NCBI RefSeq assembly: GCF_003240585.1
Contig: NZ_PCDP01000035.1
Location: forward strand, 558,001-622,000
DNA from: Arminella tubonensis
Lineage (GTDB): Bacteria; Pseudomonadota; Alphaproteobacteria; Rhizobiales; Rhizobiaceae
Length of the DNA stretch: 64,000 bases
Direction of reading: 5' to 3'
Below, one piece after another: positions 53,464 through 62,349 of the stretch; position 1 is the stretch's first letter, and each line of letters begins with the position of its first letter. A model generated the notes under the pieces. It was not told the DNA's origin and ran no database searches. It worked only from the letters and a program-made list of their open reading frames with translations. A program made the position numbers and the translations under genes.

Positions 53464-53864
53464 TGTATCTCGTCGACACCAACGTCATCTCGGAAGCCCG
53501 TCGCGGAACAGCGCAAGCTACATCCTGGCTTCGCTCCGTCGATCCCCGCACGGTGTACCTGAGCGTCATCACCCTTGGCGAGATCATGCGCGGGATTGCT
53601 CTGAAGCAGAAATCCGACCCGCGCACGGCGGTTCATCTCGAAGAGTGGCTCCGCCGAATCCAACTTGACCACAAAGATCGTATCCTGCCGATCACCGATC
53701 GCATCGCCGTCGAATGGGCCCGCATATCGGCTCTTCGCCCACGCGGGGATGCGGATGGTCTGATTGCCGCCACCGCCGTCGTCCACGATCTCATCGTCGT
53801 CACGCGAAATGTCGCCGACTTCGACGACACGGGCGTTTCACTGATCGATCCATGGAATAATTAG
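53463..53864 (+). CDS. PIN-domain ribonuclease toxin (VapC/FitB type)
   Basis: 133 residues. Acidic active-site residues are all present: Asp5 in YLVDTNVISE, Glu in SVITLGEIMRG, Asp in GDADGLIAATA and Asp in RNVADFDDTGV. VapC-type toxins cleave tRNA or rRNA. Pairing a PIN toxin with a Phd-type antitoxin is a common mix in alphaproteobacteria (FitAB-like). It is coupled to the antitoxin and ends one base before the convergent ung gene's stop. The module looks intact. Confidence 0.94.
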   Translation: MYLVDTNVISEARRGTAQATSWLRSVDPRTVYLSVITLGEIMRGIALKQKSDPRTAVHLEEWLRRIQLDHKDRILPITDRIAVEWARISALRPRGDADGLIAATAVVHDLIVVTRNVADFDDTGVSLIDPWNN

Positions 53865-54566
53865 TTAGCGCCCGGCGACATCGCTCGGCAGCGCCCAGTC
53901 GACCGCTTGGCGGCCATGCGCCTCGAGATAGGCATTCGCCTTCGAAAAATGCCTGGACCCAAGAAAGCCGTTGTGGGCGGAAAGCGGCGACGGGTGTGCG
54001 GCCTTCAGCACCAGGTGTCGCGAGGCGTCGACGAATGCGGCCTTCTTCTGCGCATAACTTCCCCAAAGCATGAAGACGACGGCGTTGCATTCGTCGTTGA
54101 CGGTGCGGATGACCGCGTCGGTAAAGCGTTCCCAGCCCTTTCCCTGATGCGAGGCAGCACGCGATTCCTCGACGGTCAGGACGCTGTTCAAAAGCAGGAC
54201 GCCCTGCTTCGCCCAGCTTTCAAGGAAGCCGTGGCGCGCTGGCGGAATACCGAGATCGCTCTGCATTTCCTTGTAGATATTGACCAGCGACGGAGGAATG
54301 CGCACGCCCGGCTGCACGCTGAAGCAGAGGCCGTGTGCCTGGCCGAGCCCGTGATAGGGATCCTGCCCGAGGATCACGACTTTGACATTGGAAAGCGGCG
54401 TCAGGTCGAGCGCCCGAAAATATTCCGGGCCACGGGGAAAAATGCTCTTTCCGCTTTGCTTTTCCTCGAGAAGAAAGGCCTTGAGCTGCTGCATGTAGGC
54501 GCTGGCGAACTCTTGCGACAGCGCTTTTTTCCAGCTCTCCTCCAGCTTGACGTCCGTCTCCGGCAT
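53865..54566 (-). CDS. ung: Uracil-DNA glycosylase
   Basis: 233 residues, family 1 UDG. It excises uracil from DNA in base-excision repair. The water-activating loop is [20 protein letters not shown] with Asp69; the leucine-insertion loop is [20 protein letters not shown]. Length is normal. Confidence 0.97.
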   Translation of the reverse strand: MPETDVKLEESWKKALSQEFASAYMQQLKAFLLEEKQSGKSIFPRGPEYFRALDLTPLSNVKVVILGQDPYHGLGQAHGLCFSVQPGVRIPPSLVNIYKEMQSDLGIPPARHGFLESWAKQGVLLLNSVLTVEESRAASHQGKGWERFTDAVIRTVNDECNAVVFMLWGSYAQKKAAFVDASRHLVLKAAHPSPLSAHNGFLGSRHFSKANAYLEAHGRQAVDWALPSDVAGR

Positions 54567-54663
54567 GGCCCGCTCCGTTCCGTTTCATCAGCCGTTCGAT
54601 TGATGACGAAAGCCCGGGCGAGTCAAGAAAGCGCGCGCCCTGACGACGGAAAGACCACAGATT

Positions 54664-57111
54664 TCAGGCCTTCACCCGCGCCATCTCGGGGTCGTAGAGC
54701 GGTCTCATCGACACCGAGCACGGCACCCGACGCATGGCGACGTCGAGTTCGTAGGTGCCGGAGAGAACGAACTCCTCGGTCACGCCGTCGGGATCGCCGA
54801 CATAGCCGTAGCCGATCGGCTTGTCGAGCGTGTAGCCGAACCCGCCGCTGGACAGCCAGCCGACGTGTTTGCCGTCGCGGTAGATCGTCTCGCGGCCCAG
54901 CAATACGACCTCTGGATCGTCTGGAACAAAGCAGGCTAGCATCTTCTCGACGCCCAGCGCGAGTTGGCGCTCTATCGCGGCCCGACCGCGAAAGGCAATG
55001 TTCTTTTTCATCTTCACCGCCCAGCCGAGACCCGCCTCGATCGGCGTACGGTCCGGACCGATATCGGCCCCCCAGGCGCGGTAGCCCTTTTCCAGCCTGC
55101 AGCTCTCGATCGCGCGATAGCCCGCATTGACCAGGCCGTAGCCTCCGCCGGCCGCCATCAGCGCGTCATAGACGGTCGCCGCATATTCGACCGGCACATG
55201 CAGCTCATAGCCGAGCTCGCCGACATAGGTGATGCGGAGCGCGCGGACGGGACAGCCAGCGATCCCGATCGTGCGCACCTGGCCGAACGGGAAACCCGCA
55301 TTGGAAACGTCAGCGCTGGTAACCGTCTCGAGGATAGCGCGAGTGTTCGGCCCCATCAGCGAGAGGACGGAATAGGCTGATGTGACGTCGACGAGCTCGG
55401 CGTGCATGTCGGCCGGGATCCCCTTGGCAATCCAGTCGAAATCGCGCGTTGCAAAGCCGGTGCCGGTAGTGATGTAGAATTCGTCCTCGGCGATGCGTGC
55501 CACGGTCAGATCGCATTCGATCCCGCCGTTGTCGTTCAGCATCTGGGTATAAACGAGAGAGCCGACCGGCTTGGCAACGTCGTTCGATGCGATCCAACTA
55601 AGTGCTGCTTCCGCATCGGCCCCCTTGAGCACGAATTTGGCAAAGGATGTCTGGTCGAAGAGGACGGCAGCTTCGCGCACCGCCTTGTGCTCGCGGCCAA
55701 CGGCAGAAAACCAGTTCTGCCTGTTATAGCTGTAGATGTCTTTCGGCTCCTCGCCGGCAAACAGATCGGCAAACCAGTTCGGCCGCTCCCAGCCGAGCTT
55801 TTCGCCGAAGCAGGCGCCTTGAGCCTTCAGCCGGTCGTAGAGCGGCGATTTGCGGCAGGGGCGAGCGCTGGAATGCTCTTCGTAGGGCCAGGCCATGGTG
55901 TAGTGCTTGCCATAGGCTTCGAGCGTACGCGTGCGAACCCAGTCGGTGTCGAAATGCGGACGACCGAAACGCCTGATGTCCGCGGGCCAGAGATCGTAGG
56001 GCGGTTCGCCCTTCGTGACCCATTCGGCAAGGGCCATCCCTGCACCGCCGGCCGAGGCGATACCGAAGGCATTGAAGCCGGCACCGACGAAGAAGTTCTT
56101 TAGCTCGGGCGCTTCGCCGAGGATGAAATTCCCATCGGGCGTAAAGCTTTCGGGACCGTTGAGCAGCTGCTTGACGCCGGCCGTCTGCAGACCAGGCACA
56201 CGCACCAGCGCCTGTTGCATGATCTGGCCAAAGTGGTCGTAGTTGGAATCGAGCAGGGAAAACTGAAAATCATCAGGCACACCGGTCGCAGCCCACGGGA
56301 TCGGATTGGGCTCGTAGCCGCCCATGACGAGGCCGCCGAGCTCCTCCTTGTAGTAGGTCATACGGTCCGGATCGCGCAGCGTAGGCAGGTTGGACGGCAC
56401 GCCGAAGGAGTCGGTAAGGACATATTGGTGTTCGATGGATACAAGCGGCACGTTGACGCCGAAGCGCGCTGCAAAATCGCGCGTCCACTGACCGGCGCAG
56501 ACGACGACGCGCTCGCATTCGATCCGGCCGCGATCGGTGACGACGGCACGGATCCTGCCCTTGTCTATCTCGATGTCGATGACGCCGGTATCCTCGAAGA
56601 TCGAGACCCCCGCCATTCGCGCGCCCTTGGCAAGTGCCTGCGTGATGTCGGAGGGGTTCGCCTGACCGTCAGTCGGCAGGAAGGCGGCGCCAATGACGTC
56701 GTCGACCTGCATCAGCGGCCAGAGACCCAGCGCCTCCCCTGGTGTCAGAAGCTGCACGTCGAGACCGAAAGACCGCGCCGTCGTTGCCTGTCGCTTGACC
56801 TCCGTCCACCGCTCGGCGTTGCAGGCCAGCCTCAATCCGCCGTTCATCTTCCAGCCGGTGGCAAGACCTGTCTCAGCCTCGAGGCTGTTATAGAGATCGA
56901 CCGAATAGCCCAGCAGTCGGGTGATACTCGCGCTTGAGCGAAGTTGGCCGACAAGGCCTGCCGCGTGGAAGGTCGTTCCCGACGTAAGCTTGTGGCGCTC
57001 CAGCAAGACGGTGTCGGTCCATCCGATCTTGGCAAGATGATATGCAGTGGAACATCCGATGATGCCGCCCCCGATAACGACCGCTTTTGCTGTGGTAGGC
57101 AGTTCCTTCAT
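54664..57111 (-). CDS. FAD-dependent dimethylglycine/sarcosine dehydrogenase-like enzyme, second copy
   Basis: 815 residues from ATG 57111 (GAGG at seven bases); an ATG eight codons upstream and a longer frame are less likely. DAO/FAD domain from residue 9 (AVVIGGGIIGCSTAYHLAKI, then LTSGTTFHAAGLVGQLRSSA with the covalent-flavin His position), FAO_M linker, and GcvT domain in the C-terminal half (YVGELGYELHVPVEYAATVY). It is a paralogue of the enzyme at 15595 but clearly diverged. It is divergent from a DeoR-type regulator. Probable role: demethylation of dimethylglycine or a related N-methyl compound with folate. Confidence 0.86.
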   Translation of the reverse strand: MKELPTTAKAVVIGGGIIGCSTAYHLAKIGWTDTVLLERHKLTSGTTFHAAGLVGQLRSSASITRLLGYSVDLYNSLEAETGLATGWKMNGGLRLACNAERWTEVKRQATTARSFGLDVQLLTPGEALGLWPLMQVDDVIGAAFLPTDGQANPSDITQALAKGARMAGVSIFEDTGVIDIEIDKGRIRAVVTDRGRIECERVVVCAGQWTRDFAARFGVNVPLVSIEHQYVLTDSFGVPSNLPTLRDPDRMTYYKEELGGLVMGGYEPNPIPWAATGVPDDFQFSLLDSNYDHFGQIMQQALVRVPGLQTAGVKQLLNGPESFTPDGNFILGEAPELKNFFVGAGFNAFGIASAGGAGMALAEWVTKGEPPYDLWPADIRRFGRPHFDTDWVRTRTLEAYGKHYTMAWPYEEHSSARPCRKSPLYDRLKAQGACFGEKLGWERPNWFADLFAGEEPKDIYSYNRQNWFSAVGREHKAVREAAVLFDQTSFAKFVLKGADAEAALSWIASNDVAKPVGSLVYTQMLNDNGGIECDLTVARIAEDEFYITTGTGFATRDFDWIAKGIPADMHAELVDVTSAYSVLSLMGPNTRAILETVTSADVSNAGFPFGQVRTIGIAGCPVRALRITYVGELGYELHVPVEYAATVYDALMAAGGGYGLVNAGYRAIESCRLEKGYRAWGADIGPDRTPIEAGLGWAVKMKKNIAFRGRAAIERQLALGVEKMLACFVPDDPEVVLLGRETIYRDGKHVGWLSSGGFGYTLDKPIGYGYVGDPDGVTEEFVLSGTYELDVAMRRVPCSVSMRPLYDPEMARVKA

Positions 57112-57571
57112 CAAACGACCTCGAAAACTACTCATAAACGTCACCCAAAACTGCAGGACCTTTCGAACCAGGTGCTCGATAAATGCTGCCCGGCAGCCGG
57201 ATGAAAGTCGCCGAGGATCATCGTCGGACCCTGCAAGTTGCTGCCAGTGTATTGATGAGATGCAAGATTGACGGTGGGGCAAATCGCGACGGATTCGTAC
57301 CGAATGCCACGAGCCAATGTCTTATCACCAGGCGGTACAATCATCGCCTCTCCCGCCTTCCTGCAGATTAATGTGAAAGGTTCTTCACAAACATCGGACT
57401 GTCAAGAAGGGACCACAGAATGAAACAAAATTTTGGCTTTTTGTTGAGTTATGCTGAGGCAAAATGTGACAAATGACCGAATTTTTTACCAAAATCGCAT
57501 CAGGACGCTTTCCGCGCCTCGAAATTTAACTTAAAAAATTTTAATTGGCGAAGCTCCTCAGAGGGAATTTA
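57112..57571. promoter_or_regulatory. Divergent dehydrogenase/DeoR promoter region
   Basis: 460 bases without a credible gene. The DeoR-proximal part is AT-rich and holds three CAAAAT words at 57426, 57460 and 57490; the first is the perfect palindrome CAAAATTTTG (57426-57435). These may be operators of the DeoR protein. The first 300 bases next to the dehydrogenase show nothing I can name. Confidence 0.45.
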
Positions 57572-58369
57572 ATGTCAGTCTCCGATCAGAATCCGGCGCA
57601 CGCCAACCACCGTGAACGCGAGATCCTGGAGGAACTGCGCCTTGCCGGCGGCGCCAGTCGCATCCAGTTTCTGGCGGAACGGCTGGCGGTCTCCGAGGAG
57701 ACGATCCGGCGCAACATCCGCGCGCTCGAAGCCAACGGGCTGGTGACGAAAGTGCATGGCGGCGTCCACATCAAGGACTCTGCCGTCGAGCAGCCGCTGC
57801 ACTATCGCATGAACGAGAATCCGGAAGCCAAGCGCCTCATCGCCGCCCGCGTCGCCGGGATGATTCAGAACGGCGATGCCATCTTTCTCGACATCGGCTC
57901 CACCACTGCCTTCATCGCCGTGGCGTTGCAGAAGCACCAGAACCTCTTCATCGTTACCAACGCCGTCTCAGTTGCCCATACGCTGGCGACCCGAAACGGC
58001 AATCGCGTCTTCTTTGCGGGCGGCGAGTTGCGCGGCCATGATGGCGGTGCCTTCGGCATGGAAGCGATCAATTTTCTGCGCCGCTTCACCGTCCGCCACG
58101 CCGTACTGTCGGTCGGCGCAGTCAACGCCACCTCCGGCTTCATGTTGCACGATTTCGACGAGGCCGAATATTCTCGCGAGGCGGCGAGAAGGGCTGAACA
58201 CCGCGTGATCGTTGCCGACAGCCACAAGTTCGGTCGCAGCGCCCCGATCGTCATCGACGACCCATCGACTTACGACATGTTGGTCACTGACGAACGTCCG
58301 CCGGCCGATATCGAGGAAATGCTGATCCGCAACCAGGTCGAGCTCGTGGTCGCCGGTAGAGGCGACTAG
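57572..58369 (+). CDS. DeoR/GlpR-family transcriptional regulator
   Basis: 265 residues from ATG 57572 with AGAGGGAA upstream. The DeoR HTH covers about 12-60 (IQFLAERLAVSEETIRRNIR, then LVTKVHGGVHI). The sensor domain contains the phosphosugar-binding-type loop DAIFLDIGSTTAFIAVALQK and VIVADSHKFGRSAPIVI. Family members usually respond to sugar phosphates. The divergent neighbour is a methylglycine dehydrogenase-like gene, which is probably its target. It is tail-to-tail with the LysR gene. Confidence 0.93.
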   Translation: MSVSDQNPAHANHREREILEELRLAGGASRIQFLAERLAVSEETIRRNIRALEANGLVTKVHGGVHIKDSAVEQPLHYRMNENPEAKRLIAARVAGMIQNGDAIFLDIGSTTAFIAVALQKHQNLFIVTNAVSVAHTLATRNGNRVFFAGGELRGHDGGAFGMEAINFLRRFTVRHAVLSVGAVNATSGFMLHDFDEAEYSREAARRAEHRVIVADSHKFGRSAPIVIDDPSTYDMLVTDERPPADIEEMLIRNQVELVVAGRGD

Positions 58370-58376
58370 TCCCGCT

Positions 58377-59279
58377 TCAGGCCCGAGATGGGAGCGACGG
58401 GGCGACGCACATCGCCTCCAGCGTTGCCGCAGCCTTGCTGGCATGTCTTTCCTTGTGCCGCAACAAGCGAAAGTTTCTGATCGGCAGGTCAAAGGCGGCC
58501 TTGGCGAGGCGGCCTTCCTGCAGATAAAGGCCGGCCGCAGCACTCGAAATGGCGGCGGCACACCTCCCCGATCGAACGGCCGACAGCACCGCCTCGTTTG
58601 ACGGCAGAACCAGCGCCACCTGAAGTTCTCCGGGCGACCGGCCGAGCTTGGCCAACGAGCTTTCAAATTCGGAACGCGTCCCCGAACCTTCCTCACGCAT
58701 GACCCAGAACGTATCCGCCACGAGATTTTCGACGGAAAGCGGCCGTCCGTCAGCCCAGTCATGCTCGGGCGCCACCACGATTACCAGAGCGTCCCGCCCG
58801 ACGATGCGCGAGGACAGGGCTGGCGCGTCGAATTCGCCCTCCACAAAGCCAAGCTCGGCCTCACCCTCGATCACCGCCTCGGCCACAGTGCGCGTGTTGC
58901 CGATCGTAAGATCGAGATCGATGCCCGGATAGTCGAGATGAAAACGCATCAGAAAGGGTGGCAGCCAATAGCTGGCAATGGTCTGGCTGGCATAGATGCT
59001 GAGTTTGCCGCGCTGCAATCCGCCAAGTTCGGATAGCATCAGCTCGGCCGAGCGCACGCGGGCAAGCGTCGCTTTCGCCTCCACCAGAAATGTCCGGCCA
59101 ATGTCGGTGAGCTCGATCCGCCGCCCGACACGGTGAAAAAGCTCGACGCCGTAGAAGGCCTCGAGATTCTTGATCGACGCGCTGACTGCCGACGGCGTCA
59201 GCCGGATGGCCTCCGCTGCCCGCGTCAAATGCTCGCGCTCGGCAACCGCGACGAAGATGGCTAGCTGTTCGAATGTCAT
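58377..59279 (-). CDS. LysR-family transcriptional regulator
   Basis: 300 residues. The HTH covers 1-60 (FEQLAIFVAVAEREHLTRAA, then TPSAVSASIKNLEAFYGVEL). The periplasmic-binding-like effector domain starts near 90 (RGKLSIYASQTIASYWLPPF). It is divergent from the YeiH-type gene with 117 bases between, the usual LysR arrangement, so it probably controls that transporter. CysB/CbbR-like character fits sulfur or small oxyanion sensing, but this is weak. Confidence 0.93.
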   Translation of the reverse strand: MTFEQLAIFVAVAEREHLTRAAEAIRLTPSAVSASIKNLEAFYGVELFHRVGRRIELTDIGRTFLVEAKATLARVRSAELMLSELGGLQRGKLSIYASQTIASYWLPPFLMRFHLDYPGIDLDLTIGNTRTVAEAVIEGEAELGFVEGEFDAPALSSRIVGRDALVIVVAPEHDWADGRPLSVENLVADTFWVMREEGSGTRSEFESSLAKLGRSPGELQVALVLPSNEAVLSAVRSGRCAAAISSAAAGLYLQEGRLAKAAFDLPIRNFRLLRHKERHASKAAATLEAMCVAPSLPSRA

Positions 59280-59285
59280 GGCAGA

Positions 59286-59302
59286 TCGTTCTATTTAAAC
59301 GA
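59286..59302. promoter_or_regulatory. Candidate LysR operator
   Basis: TCGTT-CTATTTA-AACGA is a perfect dyad of five-base arms with a seven-base centre, seven bases before the LysR start codon in the divergent region. LysR sites are typically interrupted dyads in this position. Confidence 0.5.
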
Positions 59303-59396
59303 ACGAAACGTAGCATTTTATTCGATAGATGTCGACGATCGAAGGTGAGACATTCCAGCCATCGCTAAATCTCCGCAAATCGAACGGCAAATCGTC

Positions 59397-60413
59397 ATGC
59401 CCATCCTGCATCGAATCCACCTCATGCTCCCCGGTCTCGCACTCTGTGTCGCGGTTGCAGTTCTGGCCTGCCTCGGCGAACGGCTCGAGATTGTTGTTCT
59501 CGGAAGTAAATGGATTGAAAGCCTAGTCCTCGCCATCGCTCTTGGCATCGCCATCTGCAGCGTTCGTCCCCTGAAACCGTCGCTACGTCCCGGCATCGAC
59601 TTCAGCGCCAAGATCCTGCTGGAAATCGCGATCGTCCTGCTCGGTGCCTCGATCAGCCTGTCGGCCATCCGCGGCGCCGGCCTTGCACTTATCGCCGGCA
59701 TCGCGATCGTCGTGCTTCTGTCGATTGTCGCGAGCTATGGCATTGGCCGCGCGCTCGGTTTGTCGTCGAAACTGGCGGCCCTGATCGCCTGCGGCAATTC
59801 GATCTGCGGCAACTCGGCCATCGTCGCGGTCGCCCCCGTCATCGAAGCCGGGTCGGAGGAGATCGCGGCGGCTCTGGCCTTCACCGCGGTCCTTGGCGTC
59901 GCGGCCGTCTTCATCCTGCCTGCCCTTTATTTCCACGCCGGCATGAGCATGTCGCAATACGGCGTATTCGCCGGATTGACGGTCTATGCCGTACCCCAGG
60001 TGCTGGCAGCAACCGCACCTGTCGGCCTCCTGAGTGTCCAGACCGGAGCGCTGGTCAAGCTGGTTCGCGTGCTGATGCTTGGCCCGGTCATCTTTGCCCT
60101 TGGCCTCGCCATGAAGAACCAGACCGAGCACCTGCCCGCAGACCATCGCCATGCGCTGGTTCCCTGGTTCATCGGCGGATTTCTGATCATGACCGCTCTG
60201 CGCTCGATCGGGCTCATTCCGGAAGCGCTACTCGCTCCCATGGCGCTTGCCTCAAACGCCCTGACGGTCGTTGCCATGGCAGCGCTGGGATTATCGGTGA
60301 ACATCCGGTCGGTCGCCCATGCCGGCGGCAGGGTGATGGCGGCAGCAACCGTTTCGCTGGTCGCACTGGGCGGCCTCAGCTACGCGCTGATCGTCGTGCT
60401 GCGGATTGTCTGA
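59397..60413 (+). CDS. YeiH/UPF0324 family membrane transporter
   Basis: 338 residues, about ten membrane helices. Family blocks are SLRPGIDFSAKILLEIAIVL, ALIACGNSICGNSAIVAVAP and ALASNALTVVAMAALGLSVN. The family is annotated as putative sulfate exporter, and E. coli YeiH sits beside LysR-type YeiE, as here. The start at 59397 has a poor ribosome site; an ATG nine codons in is possible. Sulfite/sulfate or another small anion is inferred. Confidence 0.9.
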   Translation: MPILHRIHLMLPGLALCVAVAVLACLGERLEIVVLGSKWIESLVLAIALGIAICSVRPLKPSLRPGIDFSAKILLEIAIVLLGASISLSAIRGAGLALIAGIAIVVLLSIVASYGIGRALGLSSKLAALIACGNSICGNSAIVAVAPVIEAGSEEIAAALAFTAVLGVAAVFILPALYFHAGMSMSQYGVFAGLTVYAVPQVLAATAPVGLLSVQTGALVKLVRVLMLGPVIFALGLAMKNQTEHLPADHRHALVPWFIGGFLIMTALRSIGLIPEALLAPMALASNALTVVAMAALGLSVNIRSVAHAGGRVMAAATVSLVALGGLSYALIVVLRIV

Positions 60414-60427
60414 CCACGGCCCGCCGG

Positions 60428-62239
60428 CTACTGGCCCGTTTGCCGCGCGGCATCGGGGGATTGCCGGTCGCGAACCAAGGCAAATATATCTGCCGCCGGG
60501 CCTGGATAGCCGAGCGCATAGCCCTGAAGGCCATCACAGCCCATGCGGGCCAATAGCCGCGCGTGCTCTTCGGTTTCGACGCCCTCGGCGATCACCTCGA
60601 CGTTCAATGCCTTGGCAATCTCTACGATGGAGGCAACGAGCCGGCGTTGCTCGTCGGAGGTTGTGATGTCGAATACAAGCTGACGGTCGATCTTCAAACG
60701 CTTTGGCCGGAGCTTGATCAGTCCGATCAGCGAGGCGTGACCCGAGCCGAAATCATCGATCTCGACATCGATGCCCATCAGCTTGATCTGTTCGATATTG
60801 GACAGCACCGTGTCGTCGCTGTCATCGAGGAAGATAGTCTCCACCAGTTCGAAGACGATCGTCCCGCGCGGAATGTCGAGCTTCAAAAGGCCTGCGATCA
60901 GCTCCGGGTCGCCAAGGCGATTGGCGGAGATGTTGACCGCGATGCGTGGCGGAACGACTCCGCTCCGCTCCCATTCGGCCCGGTCCAGCAGTGCGCGACC
61001 GAGTACGGCAGCGTCGATCTCTGCCGTCAGCCCGTACTCGTCAGCCACCTTGAGAAAAGCGCCAGGCGCCAGAAGGCCGTGTACCGGATGCTGCCAGCGG
61101 GCGAGCGCCTCAAGCCCGAAGACCCGCCGCGTATGGGCGTCCACCTGGATCTGATAGAAAGGGACGATCTCATCCCGTGCCAGCGCCAGCTTCAATTCCT
61201 CTGCAAGCTGTCTTTCTCCCTGCAGGTCCGATTGAAGCTTCAGCGTGAAAAATTCGACACGATTTCGTCCCAGCTTTTTCGCCTGGTAAAGGGCCAGGTC
61301 GGATTCAGCCAGCAGATTGTCGGCATCGCCACGGTCGCTCCACGCGACACCGATCGAGGCCACGGTTTGCAGAGTTTCCGTACCAAAGGGAACAGGTCTC
61401 CGTAGCCGCACCAGAATGTCTTCGGCGATCGCGCTCAAGACCTCCGCGTCGCCGAAATTGACGAGCACGACGACGAATTCATCGCCGCCGATGCGCGCCA
61501 CCATATCTCGGTCTGAAATAACGTCCGACAATCGTGCCGCCATGCTCTGCAGCATCGCGTCACCCGCTGCGTGTCCCGCCTTGTCGTTGATTTGCTTGAA
61601 GCGATCGAGGTCGATGTGCAGCACCGCCAGAGCTTTGACATCAGGGGCGTCGTGCAGCACAGTCATCTTGCGGTCGAAATATCGCCTGTTCGGCAGGCCG
61701 GTCAGATAGTCATGGTCCGCCGCATGCTCGACCCTGATCTGGCTGCGTTCGAGGGCTTCGGCCCGCGCCTCCGCTACGCTTTTCTGGTCGGCAAGCTCCC
61801 GGTTGAGCCGCACATCCTCAGTGACGTCCCATTCGGCTCCGATGAACGAGGGCGCGCCTCCGGGTCCCTTGAAGAAGTGCGCCTGGGACCGCAGATAACG
61901 AGTGTCGCCACTCGGCAGGACGATCCGGAATTGTGAATTGTAGAGGCCCTTTGCAGCGACGGCGGCATCGAATTCCGCCAATGCCCGTTCACGGTCATCA
62001 GCGTGGATCAAATCCATCCAGACTGTGGACGCCACCTTCCGCTCTTTGCTGCCGGTGCCGTAGAGACGGTGCATCTGCAGATCCCAAAAGATCTCATCCG
62101 TGTCGAGGTTATGTTCCCAGACGCCGATTTGAGACGCACCCATCGCCAATTCCAGCCTCCTTAAGAGATTCTGGAATTCTTGCTCCGATCGGCTGCTTTT
62201 CGTCTTCGACCCGGAGATTGTTGGTTCCTCGCGACGCAT
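60428..62239 (-). CDS. PAS-GGDEF-EAL cyclic-di-GMP signalling protein
   Basis: 603 residues, predicted soluble. A PAS domain (about 28-145, LELAMGASQIGVWEHNLDTD, ending GAEWDVTEDV) is followed by a coiled linker. The GGDEF domain (about 170-325) has an intact RIGGDEFVVVL; the inhibitory I-site RxxD reads SDRD, so the Arg is missing. The EAL domain (about 340-590) has GLEALARWQHP, NISANRL, ELVET, DDFGSGHASL, LKIDRQ and EGVETEEHA, so catalysis looks possible. It could make and break c-di-GMP with little product inhibition. It is convergent with the YeiH gene. Confidence 0.94.
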   Translation of the reverse strand: MRREEPTISGSKTKSSRSEQEFQNLLRRLELAMGASQIGVWEHNLDTDEIFWDLQMHRLYGTGSKERKVASTVWMDLIHADDRERALAEFDAAVAAKGLYNSQFRIVLPSGDTRYLRSQAHFFKGPGGAPSFIGAEWDVTEDVRLNRELADQKSVAEARAEALERSQIRVEHAADHDYLTGLPNRRYFDRKMTVLHDAPDVKALAVLHIDLDRFKQINDKAGHAAGDAMLQSMAARLSDVISDRDMVARIGGDEFVVVLVNFGDAEVLSAIAEDILVRLRRPVPFGTETLQTVASIGVAWSDRGDADNLLAESDLALYQAKKLGRNRVEFFTLKLQSDLQGERQLAEELKLALARDEIVPFYQIQVDAHTRRVFGLEALARWQHPVHGLLAPGAFLKVADEYGLTAEIDAAVLGRALLDRAEWERSGVVPPRIAVNISANRLGDPELIAGLLKLDIPRGTIVFELVETIFLDDSDDTVLSNIEQIKLMGIDVEIDDFGSGHASLIGLIKLRPKRLKIDRQLVFDITTSDEQRRLVASIVEIAKALNVEVIAEGVETEEHARLLARMGCDGLQGYALGYPGPAADIFALVRDRQSPDAARQTGQ

Positions 62240-62349
62240 GGGGAGATTGTAGTGCCGGGCGACAATGTAACACTTTAATCATTAATGATCATTAATTACA
62301 CACCATGCAGACCTACGAGTTCTTGTCTACAACTTTTGATAGAGCGCCA

